A DNA stretch of 5,469 bases from Alphaproteobacteria bacterium (GTDB lineage Bacteria; Pseudomonadota; Alphaproteobacteria; Rickettsiales; UBA998). How positions within the stretch are numbered: position 1 is the first letter of the stretch; each line of letters starts with the position of its first letter. This document shows, piece after piece, positions 1 to 5,076 of the stretch. The position numbers were made by a program, and so were the translations under genes. Below the pieces are notes generated by a model. That model did not search any database and was not told the origin of the DNA. It saw only the letters and a list, made by a program, of their open reading frames with translations. The stretch lies in NCBI GenBank assembly GCA_021730835.1, contig JAKFYP010000218.1, forward strand, positions 1 to 5,469. The letters are read 5' to 3'.

Positions 1-114
1 ATTTTGTCCGTCCACTCGTTCGAAAAAATCGAGCTTTCCTGCGCCCTCTACAACGATGACCCGCAAAACCAAAACATCGAACTTGCTAAACAATTGAATC
101 TATTCGATACTTAA
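1..114 (+). CDS. IS4-family transposase, C-terminal 37 residues (partial)
   Basis: Reading frame 1 is open from the first base to TAA at 112-114. It gives a tail that begins ILSVHSFEKIEL and ends AKQLNLFDT. From memory, an ILS-x-(S/T)-L/F-FEK start followed by a terminal QLNLFDF-like segment is typical of DUF4372-containing IS4 transposases, which cut and rejoin DNA with a DDE active site. The catalytic residues would lie upstream of the window, so it cannot be told whether the element is intact. The stop codon abuts the presumed insertion sequence end, as expected for these compact elements. Family assignment rests on recalled motif similarity over a short tail and has not been searched. Confidence 0.6.
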   Translation: MLSVHSFEKIELSCALYNDDPQNQNIELAKQLNLFDT

Positions 115-127
115 CCGGACAGTAGTG
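1..127 (+). mobile_element. 3' end of an IS4-like (DUF4372-type) insertion sequence, truncated by the window edge
   Basis: The first 114 bases encode the carboxy terminus of a transposase. They are followed at once by AACCGGACAGTAGTG, which resembles the terminal sequence I associate with IS4-family elements carrying DUF4372 transposases. The exact terminus is inferred near 127. The other end lies outside the window, so no inverted repeat partner or target duplication can be tested. Bases 128-188 are AT-rich and contain only a weak A/T stem (151-155 with 160-164) and a 6-base GTCCGG (170-175) complementary to CCGGAC (115-120). This last match is probably chance. Confidence 0.55.
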
Positions 128-188
128 ATAATTTGATGACAAACGGTAAGATTTTATCCAAAATTTTCCGTCCGGCCAGACATGCTCT

Positions 189-953
189 TTATTTCATGAA
201 AAACAGCAGGCTCATGGCGAACCCGACGGCGATGACGAAGCGTTTTACCAGCACCGCCGGAAGCCTGAGCGATAATTTCGCCCCGAAATAGCCGCCAAGG
301 ATGCCGCCCGCGACCATCACCCAGGCATGCGGCCAGGAAATCACCCCCGCCAGCACGAACGTCACCACCGCCGTGGCGTTAATGGCGGCGGCGATAACGG
401 TCTTGATCCCGTTCATCCGGTGCATCTCCTGCATCCCCAGCAGTTGCAGCATGGCCAGCGTCAGGATACCAATTCCCGCGCCGAAAAATCCGCCATATAC
501 CGCGATGGCCAGTTGCAGCAGCAACGCCAATACCTGCCGGAACGGGCCGTAGCGCGGATGGCCCGCACCCAGACGCGCCATCAGGTCGGAAAAGCGCCTG
601 CCGCAAGCAAACAGCAGGGTCGCGCCCAGCAGTAGCCACGGAATCATGCGCTCGAAAGCGGTTTCGGGAATGACCAGCAGCAACAGCGCCCCGGCCAGCC
701 CTCCGACCAGCGCGACGGCGATCATCAGCCTCAGGGTGGGAGGGGGATTTTTCAGTTGACTACGGTAGCCCCAGACGCTGGCGAGCGATCCCGGCCAGAC
801 GGCGATGGTGCAGGTGGCATTGGCGGCAACCGGCGAGATACCGGTTGACAGCAGGGCCGGAAAGGCGAAAAACGTGCCGCCCCCGGCAATCGCGTTGATA
901 CCTCCGGCCAGTACGGCGGCGCTGAAGATCAGGATAAACTCAAAAGGCGTCAT
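189..953 (-). CDS. TSUP (TauE/SafE) family membrane permease
   Basis: This 254-residue protein is highly hydrophobic, with about seven to eight membrane segments, roughly at 5-27, 41-62, 74-95, 101-117, 140-165, 183-205, 208-226 and 236-253. Two glycine-rich repeats mark the TSUP fold: GGINAIAGGGTFFAFPALL near 17-35, and GGFFGAGIGIL near 154-164, followed by an MNGIKT stretch at 180-185. This is the usual two-halved arrangement and the usual length for the family. Known members export sulfite, sulfoacetate or other small organosulfur anions across the inner membrane, but the substrate here cannot be read from sequence. The ATG start at 951-953 places the first glycine motif at the expected distance, although no clear Shine-Dalgarno precedes it. 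It stands alone, with an IS end about 60 bases beyond its stop and a divergent small ORF upstream. No convincing terminator is seen. Confidence 0.88.
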   Translation of the reverse strand: MTPFEFILIFSAAVLAGGINAIAGGGTFFAFPALLSTGISPVAANATCTIAVWPGSLASVWGYRSQLKNPPPTLRLMIAVALVGGLAGALLLLVIPETAFERMIPWLLLGATLLFACGRRFSDLMARLGAGHPRYGPFRQVLALLLQLAIAVYGGFFGAGIGILTLAMLQLLGMQEMHRMNGIKTVIAAAINATAVVTFVLAGVISWPHAWVMVAGGILGGYFGAKLSLRLPAVLVKRFVIAVGFAMSLLFFMK

Positions 954-1039
954 ATTTTTATCACGAGGGCTATAAGAGATTGAAAACGGGGCATACCGGC
1001 TGCATATTCCCTTTGCAATCAGGGATAGAAGAACATAAT

Positions 1040-1087
1040 ATGCAAGATGGCAACATGAAGTTGCTAATTGCTTGACAGGAGGTCAAC
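1040..1087 (+). promoter_or_regulatory. Structured leader with 11-codon upstream ORF and Shine-Dalgarno hairpin
   Basis: Ahead of the small ORF at 1088 lies an upstream ORF, ATG 1040-1042 to TGA 1073-1075, reading MQDGNMKLLIA. A hairpin GCAAC-ATGAA-GTTGC (1050-1064) lies within it. Its stop codon overlaps a second inverted repeat, TTGAC (1072-1076) and GTCAA (1082-1086), whose loop is AGGAG, the core of the Shine-Dalgarno for the next ORF. All of this is directly visible. That the leader controls translation is inference, and five-pair stems are weak on their own. A possible promoter, TTGCAA 1013-1018 with CATAAT 1034-1039, has only a 15-base spacer. It would start transcription past the first ATG, so it does not fit the upstream ORF well. 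Confidence 0.3.
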
Positions 1088-1264
1088 ATGAACACGGGAA
1101 CTGCATTGGCATATTATTTGCCCGTTATACCGCAACCCGCTCGTCTGCAACCGGTCTTTTCACCTGATGCGCTTCAGAATGTCGAGAGCACCCGTGCTGC
1201 GGCACGGCAATTCGCCATCGAAGTCGCTCCGGCTGAATCGCTCGGCACAAATCTGCTCGCCTGA
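1088..1264 (+). CDS. Small hypothetical protein, 58 residues, strong ribosome binding site
   Basis: The ORF runs from ATG 1088-1090 to TGA 1262-1264. It is preceded by AGGAGGT at 1077-1083, five bases from AGGAGG to the start, the best ribosome binding site in the window. The product starts MNTGTALAYYLPVIPQPARL. It is rich in alanine and proline, has one short hydrophobic stretch near 6-14, and has no cysteines. A polar, likely helical, middle (about 27-45, with several A, R, Q and E) is followed by AIEVAPAESLGTNLLA. It has no clear signal peptide and I do not recognise a family. It converges on folD, with the two stop codons 6 bases apart. A short inverted repeat, CGCCT-TTC-AGGCG (1265-1277), fills the junction but has no T-run. 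Being antisense to nothing, it is not a shadow of another gene. Conservation has not been tested. Confidence 0.55.
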   Translation: MNTGTALAYYLPVIPQPARLQPVFSPDALQNVESTRAAARQFAIEVAPAESLGTNLLA

Positions 1265-1270
1265 CGCCTT

Positions 1271-2158
1271 TCAGGCGGCGATAACATTACAGGTGACGGC
1301 GTGCTGTCGGCATGCCGCCTGTAGTGTATTACGCAAAAGGCAGGCAATCGTCATGGGGCCGACCCCGCCCGGAACCGGGGTAATCGCGCCCGCTATTTTG
1401 CTGACTTCCTCATACGCCGCGTCACCGACCAGTCTGGTTTTTCCTTCTTTTTCAATGCGGTTGATCCCGACATCAATAATGGTTGCACCGGGTTTGATCC
1501 AGCCTGCTTTCACCATTTCCGGTATGCCGACCGCCGCGACAACGATATCCCCCTGCCGCACCAGCGCCTCTATATCCCGGCTGCGTGAATGGCAGATTGT
1601 CACCGTGCAGCTTTCCGCCAGCAGCAATTGCGCCACCGGCTTGCCAACGATATTCGAGCGCCCGATCACCACGGCATGCTTGCCGGAGAGGTCGCCCAGC
1701 GTGCGCTTGAGCAAGATCAGGCAACCCAGCGGCGTGCAGGGAATCAACCCACCCTGCCCGGTCATCAGGCGACCCGCGTTGAACGGATGGAATCCGTCCA
1801 CATCCTTGGCCGGATCAATCGCCTCGATCACCAGCGCTTCGTCTTCCTTGCGCGGCAGGGGTAATTGCACAAGAATGCCATGCACCCCGGGATCAGCGTT
1901 CAGTTCCGCCACCTTGGCCAGCAGCGCCTCGCGGGTCGTATCCGCAGGCAGTTGGTAATCGAATGACCGCATACCGACTTCCACCGTCATTTTTTTCTTG
2001 TTCGTCACATAGACCTGACTGGCCGGATCGCCGCCGACCAGCACCACGGCCAGCCCCGGCGTCAACCCGTGTCGCTGCTTCAACTCCGCCACGCCCGCCG
2101 CCACTTGCCCGCGCAACTCCGCCGCAATGGCCTTGCCGTCTATCACCCGTGCATTCAC
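1271..2158 (-). CDS. folD: Bifunctional methylenetetrahydrofolate dehydrogenase / methenyltetrahydrofolate cyclohydrolase
   Basis: FolD is a cytosolic homodimer that oxidises 5,10-methylene-THF with NADP+ and hydrolyses the methenyl product to 10-formyl-THF, used for purines and formyl-Met-tRNA. The 295 residues match the usual length (E. coli about 288). Visible landmarks in order: [16 protein letters not shown] (41-56) with the substrate tyrosine Y50 and catalytic lysine K54; GILVQLPLP (94-102) with Q98; KDVDGFHP (118-125) with D121; the nucleotide-binding GRSNIVGKP (166-174); and [10 protein letters not shown] (261-270). The tail after about 282 ([13 protein letters not shown]) is slightly extended. 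The start is GTG at 2156-2158, which gives MNARVIDGK and overlaps the upstream reductase stop as GTGA. AAAGGGG inside the end of that gene can serve as ribosome binding site, so translational coupling is likely. An overlapping ATG two bases in is in another frame. Confidence 0.97.
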   Translation of the reverse strand: MNARVIDGKAIAAELRGQVAAGVAELKQRHGLTPGLAVVLVGGDPASQVYVTNKKKMTVEVGMRSFDYQLPADTTREALLAKVAELNADPGVHGILVQLPLPRKEDEALVIEAIDPAKDVDGFHPFNAGRLMTGQGGLIPCTPLGCLILLKRTLGDLSGKHAVVIGRSNIVGKPVAQLLLAESCTVTICHSRSRDIEALVRQGDIVVAAVGIPEMVKAGWIKPGATIIDVGINRIEKEGKTRLVGDAAYEEVSKIAGAITPVPGGVGPMTIACLLRNTLQAACRQHAVTCNVIAA

Positions 2159-3174
2159 GCCGGAACCCCTTTACTGGTCGAATACTCAAAATGCAGCGCC
2201 TGACCGGGATACACCAGCGGATGCATGGCATGCGCCGCCATCGCCGCCTCGGAAAACCCGCAGAGAATCAGCTTGAGTTTGTTTTTATAGGTTGCGATAT
2301 CACCGATGGCGAAAATACCCGGCATATTGGTCTGCATAGTCGCCGGATCCACTTCAATATGGTTCATATTCAGGTTCAGCCCCCATCCGGCAATCGGCCC
2401 CAGTTCCATCGCCAGCCCAAAAAACGGCAATAGCGTATCGGCCTCAAGCGTCCTGACCTGATTGTCCAGCGTTGCCACCCGCACACCGGACAAGCGTTTA
2501 CCGTCACCCTCCAGCCCGGCAAGCTGATAGGGGATCACCATCTCGATTTTGCCCTCGGCTGCCAGCCTCTCCATCCGCCCGACGCTTTCCGGGGCAGCGC
2601 GGAATTTGGGGCGACGGTGCACGACGTAAAGCTTCCCGGCCAGCGGCGCGAGCGACAACGCCCAATCCACGGCGGAGTCCCCTCCCCCGGCGATGACGAT
2701 TCTCCTGCCCCGAAAATCCTCCCTGCGCTTTACGAGGTAAAACACGCTCTCGCTTTCATAGGATTCAATCCCTTCCAGGGGCGGGCGGTTTGGCCCGAAC
2801 GCACCGCAACCGGCGACGATCAGAACAGCCTTAGCCTGCACACGCACGCCTTTGGAGGTACTCAGCAGGCAACCCTCTCCTTGCGCCTCAATCCCCTCAA
2901 CCCGCTGTCCCAGATGGAATACCGGTTGAAACGGCGCAATCTGCGCTTCGAGGTTTTTAACCAGATCGAGGGCGTCAATAGCGGGAAAACCCGGAATATC
3001 ATAAATCGGCTTTTCGGGGTAGAGCGCCGCGCACTGGCCCCCCGCCTCCTCCAGCGTGTCAATGACATGGCAGCGCATTTTCAGCATACCACACTCGAAA
3101 ACGGCAAACAGGCCGACCGGCCCGGCCCCGATAATCGCTACGTCTGTCTGGTGGATCTCGCTCATGACGCTCAT
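2155..3174 (-). CDS. Ferredoxin--NADP+ reductase, thioredoxin-reductase-like type
   Basis: This FAD enzyme is expected to exchange electrons between NADPH and ferredoxin in the cytosol. The 339 residues show the FAD dinucleotide fold IIGAGPVG (14-21), ETA-like GGQCAALYP (45-53) and IYDIPGFP (57-64), the NADP-binding [11 protein letters not shown] (162-172) with VVHRR (184-188), and the second FAD motif [16 protein letters not shown] (288-303). The tail HFEYSTSKG (328-336) is the C-terminal extension known from the TrxR-like FNR group. The CxxC pair of true thioredoxin reductase is absent near 140, which argues against that activity. Two starts are possible, ATG 3172-3174 or the in-frame ATG 3163-3165 (MSEIHQT). 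Neither has a strong ribosome binding site, and many homologues begin like the second. It is the first gene of a two-gene operon with folD. Confidence 0.93.
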   Translation of the reverse strand: MSVMSEIHQTDVAIIGAGPVGLFAVFECGMLKMRCHVIDTLEEAGGQCAALYPEKPIYDIPGFPAIDALDLVKNLEAQIAPFQPVFHLGQRVEGIEAQGEGCLLSTSKGVRVQAKAVLIVAGCGAFGPNRPPLEGIESYESESVFYLVKRREDFRGRRIVIAGGGDSAVDWALSLAPLAGKLYVVHRRPKFRAAPESVGRMERLAAEGKIEMVIPYQLAGLEGDGKRLSGVRVATLDNQVRTLEADTLLPFFGLAMELGPIAGWGLNLNMNHIEVDPATMQTNMPGIFAIGDIATYKNKLKLILCGFSEAAMAAHAMHPLVYPGQALHFEYSTSKGVPA

Positions 3175-3304
3175 TTCTATCGTAGTTTTTGGTGTCCTGA
3201 GGAGGGTTCAGCTTCCCCGTCCATAGGGACAACAGACCCTGAGTCCTATTTTTGCAAAAAATCACAACAAGTTACAGCACCATTCAACACTGTTTCTCCG
3301 TAAC
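3175..3304 (-). promoter_or_regulatory. Upstream region of the FNR-folD operon, with a 12-base palindrome
   Basis: This stretch must hold the promoter of the operon, but no good -35/-10 pair is visible on the minus strand. Candidates such as TTGCAA with TGTTGT 17 bases further downstream match poorly. The clearest element is TTTTTGCAAAAA at 3249-3260, a perfect palindrome 75 bases upstream of the start, which could be an operator or simply an A/T-rich curved tract. AGGG (3227-3230) and CCCT (3237-3240) nearby pair only weakly. No protein gene is supported here. Confidence 0.25.
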
Positions 3305-3421
3305 TCAATTGTTTTCCTTCAATAATGCGGATCGTGGATGATTGCCAGTTTTTATTCGCCGGCGTTCCAAGGCATCGTTTTTCTTCATGATTTCCACAAA
3401 CCCCTTTGTTGCCGTTCCCAT
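3305..3421 (-). CDS. Possible small ORF, 38 residues, unproven
   Basis: On the minus strand ATG (3419-3421) to TGA (3305-3307) encodes a basic 38-residue peptide that starts MGTATKGFVEIMKKNDALER and ends LLKENN. It contains RRRIKTGNHPR, giving a strongly positive middle. The frame is open further upstream through the hairpin at 3432-3455 to a TAG. There is no recognisable Shine-Dalgarno before the ATG. A longer minus-strand frame (3246-3623, 125 codons) overlaps it but reads through all the hairpins and looks like chance. The composition of the short peptide looks more protein-like than the long one, but that is a judgement by eye. It may be a decayed gene remnant. I do not recognise the family. 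Confidence 0.25.
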   Translation of the reverse strand: MGTATKGFVEIMKKNDALERRRIKTGNHPRSALLKENN

Positions 3422-3431
3422 ATAGCTGATT

Positions 3432-3455
3432 GAGTTTGTGCTTGCGCACAAACTC
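3432..3455. repeat. Perfect 10-bp inverted repeat, hairpin 1
   Basis: GAGTTTGTGC (3432-3441) and GCACAAACTC (3446-3455) pair perfectly around a TTGC loop. It is the first of six stems that occupy 3432-3636. No T-run follows on either strand, so an intrinsic terminator is not supported. Its sequence is unrelated to the GCATCC stems beside it. Confidence 0.8.
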
Positions 3456-3463
3456 TACGCCGC

Positions 3464-3490
3464 ATGAGCATCCACCTGTGGGATGCTCAT
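3464..3490 (-). repeat. GCATCC palindromic repeat, copy A (inverted)
   Basis: ATGAGCATCC (3464-3473) and GGATGCTCAT (3481-3490) form a perfect 10-bp stem around a 7-base loop. Read on the minus strand it contains the 19-base core GCATCCCACAGGTGGATGC found in copies B and C on the plus strand. The outer four bases, ATGA/TCAT, differ from the other copies yet remain complementary. Confidence 0.9.
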
Positions 3491-3502
3491 CCTCATAAGA
3501 CA

Positions 3503-3525
3503 CAGCATCCCACAGGTGGATGCTG
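3503..3525 (+). repeat. GCATCC palindromic repeat, copy B
   Basis: CAGCATCC (3503-3510) and GGATGCTG (3518-3525) make an 8-bp stem around CACAGGT. A 27-base block, 3499-3525, is identical to 3537-3563, giving a 38-base period with copy C. The 3' flank (AA at 3526-3527) breaks the outer two pairs that copy C retains. Confidence 0.9.
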
Positions 3526-3538
3526 AACTCTTTTATGA

Positions 3539-3565
3539 CACAGCATCCCACAGGTGGATGCTGTG
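3539..3565 (+). repeat. GCATCC palindromic repeat, copy C
   Basis: CACAGCATCC (3539-3548) and GGATGCTGTG (3556-3565) form a perfect 10-bp stem with the same CACAGGT loop as copy B. The outer four pairs are CACA/TGTG, where copy A has ATGA/TCAT. Same orientation as B. Confidence 0.9.
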
Positions 3566-3573
3566 AGGCGGCG

Positions 3574-3591
3574 CGCCCGCAGTCGCGGGCG
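3574..3591. repeat. GC-rich 7-bp inverted repeat, hairpin 5
   Basis: CGCCCGC (3574-3580) and GCGGGCG (3585-3591) pair around AGTC. The stem directly abuts the long terminal stem that begins at 3592. On the minus strand the base after it is not a T-run, so it does not look like a terminator. Confidence 0.75.
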
Positions 3592-3636
3592 ATAGCCGAT
3601 TTGATTGATGTGCAGTCACACAAGTAAATCGGCTAT
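3592..3636. repeat. 11-bp inverted repeat with nested stem, hairpin 6
   Basis: ATAGCCGATTT (3592-3602) and AAATCGGCTAT (3626-3636) are perfect complements enclosing 23 bases. Inside is a second small stem, TGTG-CAGT-CACA (3609-3620). An 11-bp perfect match at this distance is unlikely by chance and gives the block a two-tier, cruciform-like end. Confidence 0.85.
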
Positions 3637-3675
3637 ATCAAAAGATTCCATGCTCCCGGAGGAAGGAATTCTCCC

Positions 3676-3687
3676 GAAAGCGCTTTC
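3676..3687. promoter_or_regulatory. 12-base palindrome resembling a LacI/CcpA-type operator
   Basis: GAAAGCGCTTTC is a perfect palindrome. On the minus strand the extended site reads TGAAAGCGCTTTCG, one base off the symmetric TGAAAGCGCTTTCA-like core recognised by some LacI-family repressors. It lies 20 bases beyond the radC stop rather than in an obvious promoter, so a chance palindrome or part of the 3' structured region is just as possible. Confidence 0.25.
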
Positions 3688-3706
3688 AGTCTGTCAGACC
3701 GTCGAA

Positions 3707-4390
3707 TCAAATCAGCCCGTTGCTTTTGAAAGAATAATGCCCGCCGGAGGCGATGATGAGATGGTCATGCAGCTTGATATTCATGGAGCGGGCGGCGTTG
3801 GCGATGGATTTGGTCATCTCAATGTCATCCTTGCTCGGGGTCGGGTCGCCGCTGGGATGGTTATGCACGAGGATGACGGAAGAAGCGGAAAGCTCCAGCG
3901 CCCGGCGCAGCACTTCCCGCGGATAGACCGGCGTATGATCGACCGTGCCCTCCTGTTGTTTTTCATCGGCGATCAACCGGTGTTTCTGGTCTAAAAACAG
4001 CACGCGAAACTGTTCTTTTTTGCGCTGCCCCATCGTCATTTTGCAGTAATCAAGCAGGTGCGTCCAGGACTGGATGATCGGGCCGCCTTTAATTTTCTCA
4101 ATCAGCATATGCTCGGATGCGGCCCCTATTGCCTTGATGGCCGCGATCCCGGCATCGCCGAGGCCCGGCATGCGGGCAAGCGCCGCCGGTTCGGCATGCA
4201 ACACATCGCCCAGCGAGCCGAATTCCCTGATCAGTTGCTTGGCCAGCGGCTTGACATCGCCCCTTGGGCGGGCGGCGAACAGGATCAACTCAAGCAATTC
4301 ATAATCGGCCAGCGCCTTGCCGCCTCCTTCAAGGAAGCGTTTGCGCAACCGTTGCCGGTGTCCGCTTTGCATCGTATCCGCTTTGCTCAT
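3707..4390 (-). CDS. radC: RadC family protein (UPF0758, JAB/MPN domain)
   Basis: The 227 residues match the RadC family (E. coli about 222). The N-terminal part, 8-45, has the usual HRQRLRKRFLEGGGKALADYELLELILF, followed by a helix-hairpin-helix-like LARMPGLGDAGIAAIKAI (71-88). The C-terminal JAB domain (about 105-225) carries the JAMM metal motif HNHPSGDPTPSKDD, with H176, H178 and D189 in H-x-H-x10-D spacing, preceded by the family signature GTVDHTPVYPREV (148-160). The name comes from an old DNA-repair mutant now assigned elsewhere, and the biochemical role is unsettled. The ATG at 4388-4390 has AAAGG about seven bases upstream, and the N-terminus aligns with family expectation. It is divergent from purE, and its 3' flank carries the hairpin cluster. 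It is not near a mobile element inside this window. Confidence 0.95.
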   Translation of the reverse strand: MSKADTMQSGHRQRLRKRFLEGGGKALADYELLELILFAARPRGDVKPLAKQLIREFGSLGDVLHAEPAALARMPGLGDAGIAAIKAIGAASEHMLIEKIKGGPIIQSWTHLLDYCKMTMGQRKKEQFRVLFLDQKHRLIADEKQQEGTVDHTPVYPREVLRRALELSASSVILVHNHPSGDPTPSKDDIEMTKSIANAARSMNIKLHDHLIIASGGHYSFKSNGLI

Positions 4391-4419
4391 GAAAAAGCCT
4401 TTGCCTCATGCGTTATCTT

Positions 4420-4434
4420 ACGGTAAGTTACCGT
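4420..4434. promoter_or_regulatory. 15-base palindrome upstream of radC
   Basis: ACGGTAA-G-TTACCGT is a perfect inverted repeat 30 bases upstream of the radC start. A second, overlapping palindrome, CTTAC-G-GTAAG, covers 4417-4427. The size and centre spacing fit a dimeric repressor operator. A poor -10-like TAAGAT lies on the minus strand at 4414-4419, so the site could overlap the radC promoter. No regulator is identifiable from the window. Confidence 0.35.
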
Positions 4435-4500
4435 GCTTCCCGTCCGGGGCAAGCCAATTTTCCATCACAGCCATGCCGTAAGCATGCAGGAGAATCTGTC

Positions 4501-4533
4501 GGCTTGCAAGGCAAGCCCGCAACTTGTGTTGCG
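4501..4533 (+). promoter_or_regulatory. Tandem hairpins in the radC-purE divergent region
   Basis: GGCTTGC-AAG-GCAAGCC (4501-4517) is followed without a gap by CGCAAC-TTGT-GTTGCG (4518-4533). An extra copy of GGCAAGCC at 4448-4455 could pair with GGCTTGC instead, giving two mutually exclusive folds. Neither hairpin is followed by a T-run. The 189 bases between radC and purE must hold both promoters, but I find no strong sigma70 pair for either. Short ORFs in this stretch (for example GTG 4433 or ATG 4484 to TAA 4559-4561) lack ribosome binding sites. Confidence 0.3.
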
Positions 4534-4579
4534 TAAGGCCTGCACGGCAACTGAACGCTAACAGATGATCTAAAATCCT

Positions 4580-5074
4580 ATGGAAGCAAATACAACGGCA
4601 AAAGTGGGCCTGATCATGGGTAGCCGCTCGGATTGGGAAACCATGCGATCCGCCGCTGAAATTCTCGATGCGCTGGCGATTCCCTGTGAGGCGAAGATTG
4701 TCTCGGCCCACCGTACCCCGGCGCGCCTGTACGAATATGCAACCGCTGCCGCCGGACGCGGGCTACAGGTGATTATTGCCGGGGCAGGCGGCGCGGCGCA
4801 TCTGCCCGGGATGGTTGCCTCGCTGACCACCCTGCCGGTGCTCGGCGTGCCGGTTGAAAGCAAGGCGCTCAACGGGCTGGATAGCCTGCTTTCCATCGTC
4901 CAGATGCCCAAGGGCGTGCCGGTCGGCACGCTGGCCATCGGCTGCGCGGGCGCAATGAATGCCGGGCTGCTCGCCGCTTCCATCCTTGGGCTGGCCGATG
5001 GGGCAATCGCCGGGCGACTGGCTGCATGGCGCGATGCCCAGACGGCAGGCGTCGGCGAATCCCCGGAAGGCTGA
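4580..5074 (+). CDS. purE: N5-carboxyaminoimidazole ribonucleotide mutase, class I PurE
   Basis: PurE converts N5-CAIR to CAIR in de novo purine synthesis, after PurK, as a cytosolic octamer. The 164 residues are the usual length for class I. Motifs: LIMGSRSDW (11-19) for the phosphate and substrate loop; SAHRTP (42-47) with the catalytic histidine H44; [12 protein letters not shown] (67-78); and [26 protein letters not shown] (96-121). The pairing with purK supports the bacterial class I mutase rather than the AIR carboxylase class II. The start is the first ATG after an in-frame TAA at 4571-4573. There is no Shine-Dalgarno in front of it, which is odd for a housekeeping gene. A TAAAAT at 4571-4576 is too close to the ATG to be its -10. 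The last residues (152-164) are a variable polar tail. Confidence 0.97.
   Translation: MEANTTAKVGLIMGSRSDWETMRSAAEILDALAIPCEAKIVSAHRTPARLYEYATAAAGRGLQVIIAGAGGAAHLPGMVASLTTLPVLGVPVESKALNGLDSLLSIVQMPKGVPVGTLAIGCAGAMNAGLLAASILGLADGAIAGRLAAWRDAQTAGVGESPEG
5065..5070 (+). promoter_or_regulatory. Ribosome binding site that fixes the purK GTG start
   Basis: GGAAGG lies inside the end of purE, six bases before the GTG at 5077-5079. With the 2-base gap between genes it points to coupled translation. It also decides the GTG start, since the next ATG in the frame is inside the conserved GQLGRM motif. Confidence 0.7.
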
Positions 5075-5076
5075 CC

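Noticed and set aside
148..167. A/T hairpin as terminator for the TSUP gene
   Set aside because: The stem is almost only A-T pairs with a wobble pair and no GC core, too weak to call.
1072..1077. TTGACA as a -35 box
   Set aside because: It overlaps the Shine-Dalgarno of the small ORF, and no -10-like hexamer occurs 16-18 bases downstream.
1265..1277. CGCCT-TTC-AGGCG hairpin as a bidirectional terminator between folD and the small ORF
   Set aside because: The stem is only five pairs and lacks a T-run on either strand.
1167..1958. Long plus-strand frame of 263 codons opposite folD
   Set aside because: Antisense to a well-conserved folD frame. The product is low in recognisable motifs and rich in S, P and R, as expected from a GC-rich shadow.
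3499..3563. Direct repeats that might be a CRISPR array
   Set aside because: Only two direct copies plus one inverted, with 11-base gaps between the 27-base repeats. CRISPR spacers are longer and the repeats all have one orientation. No cas gene is present.
3246..3623. 125-codon minus-strand ORF through the hairpin cluster
   Set aside because: It reads across all the stem-loops, giving repeated HPPVG/HPTGG-like segments and many cysteines. It has no ribosome binding site and looks like an accidental open frame.
4571..4576. TAAAAT as a -10 box for purE
   Set aside because: It ends 3 bases before the ATG, so the normal start of transcription would fall inside the coding region, and no -35 sits at proper spacing.
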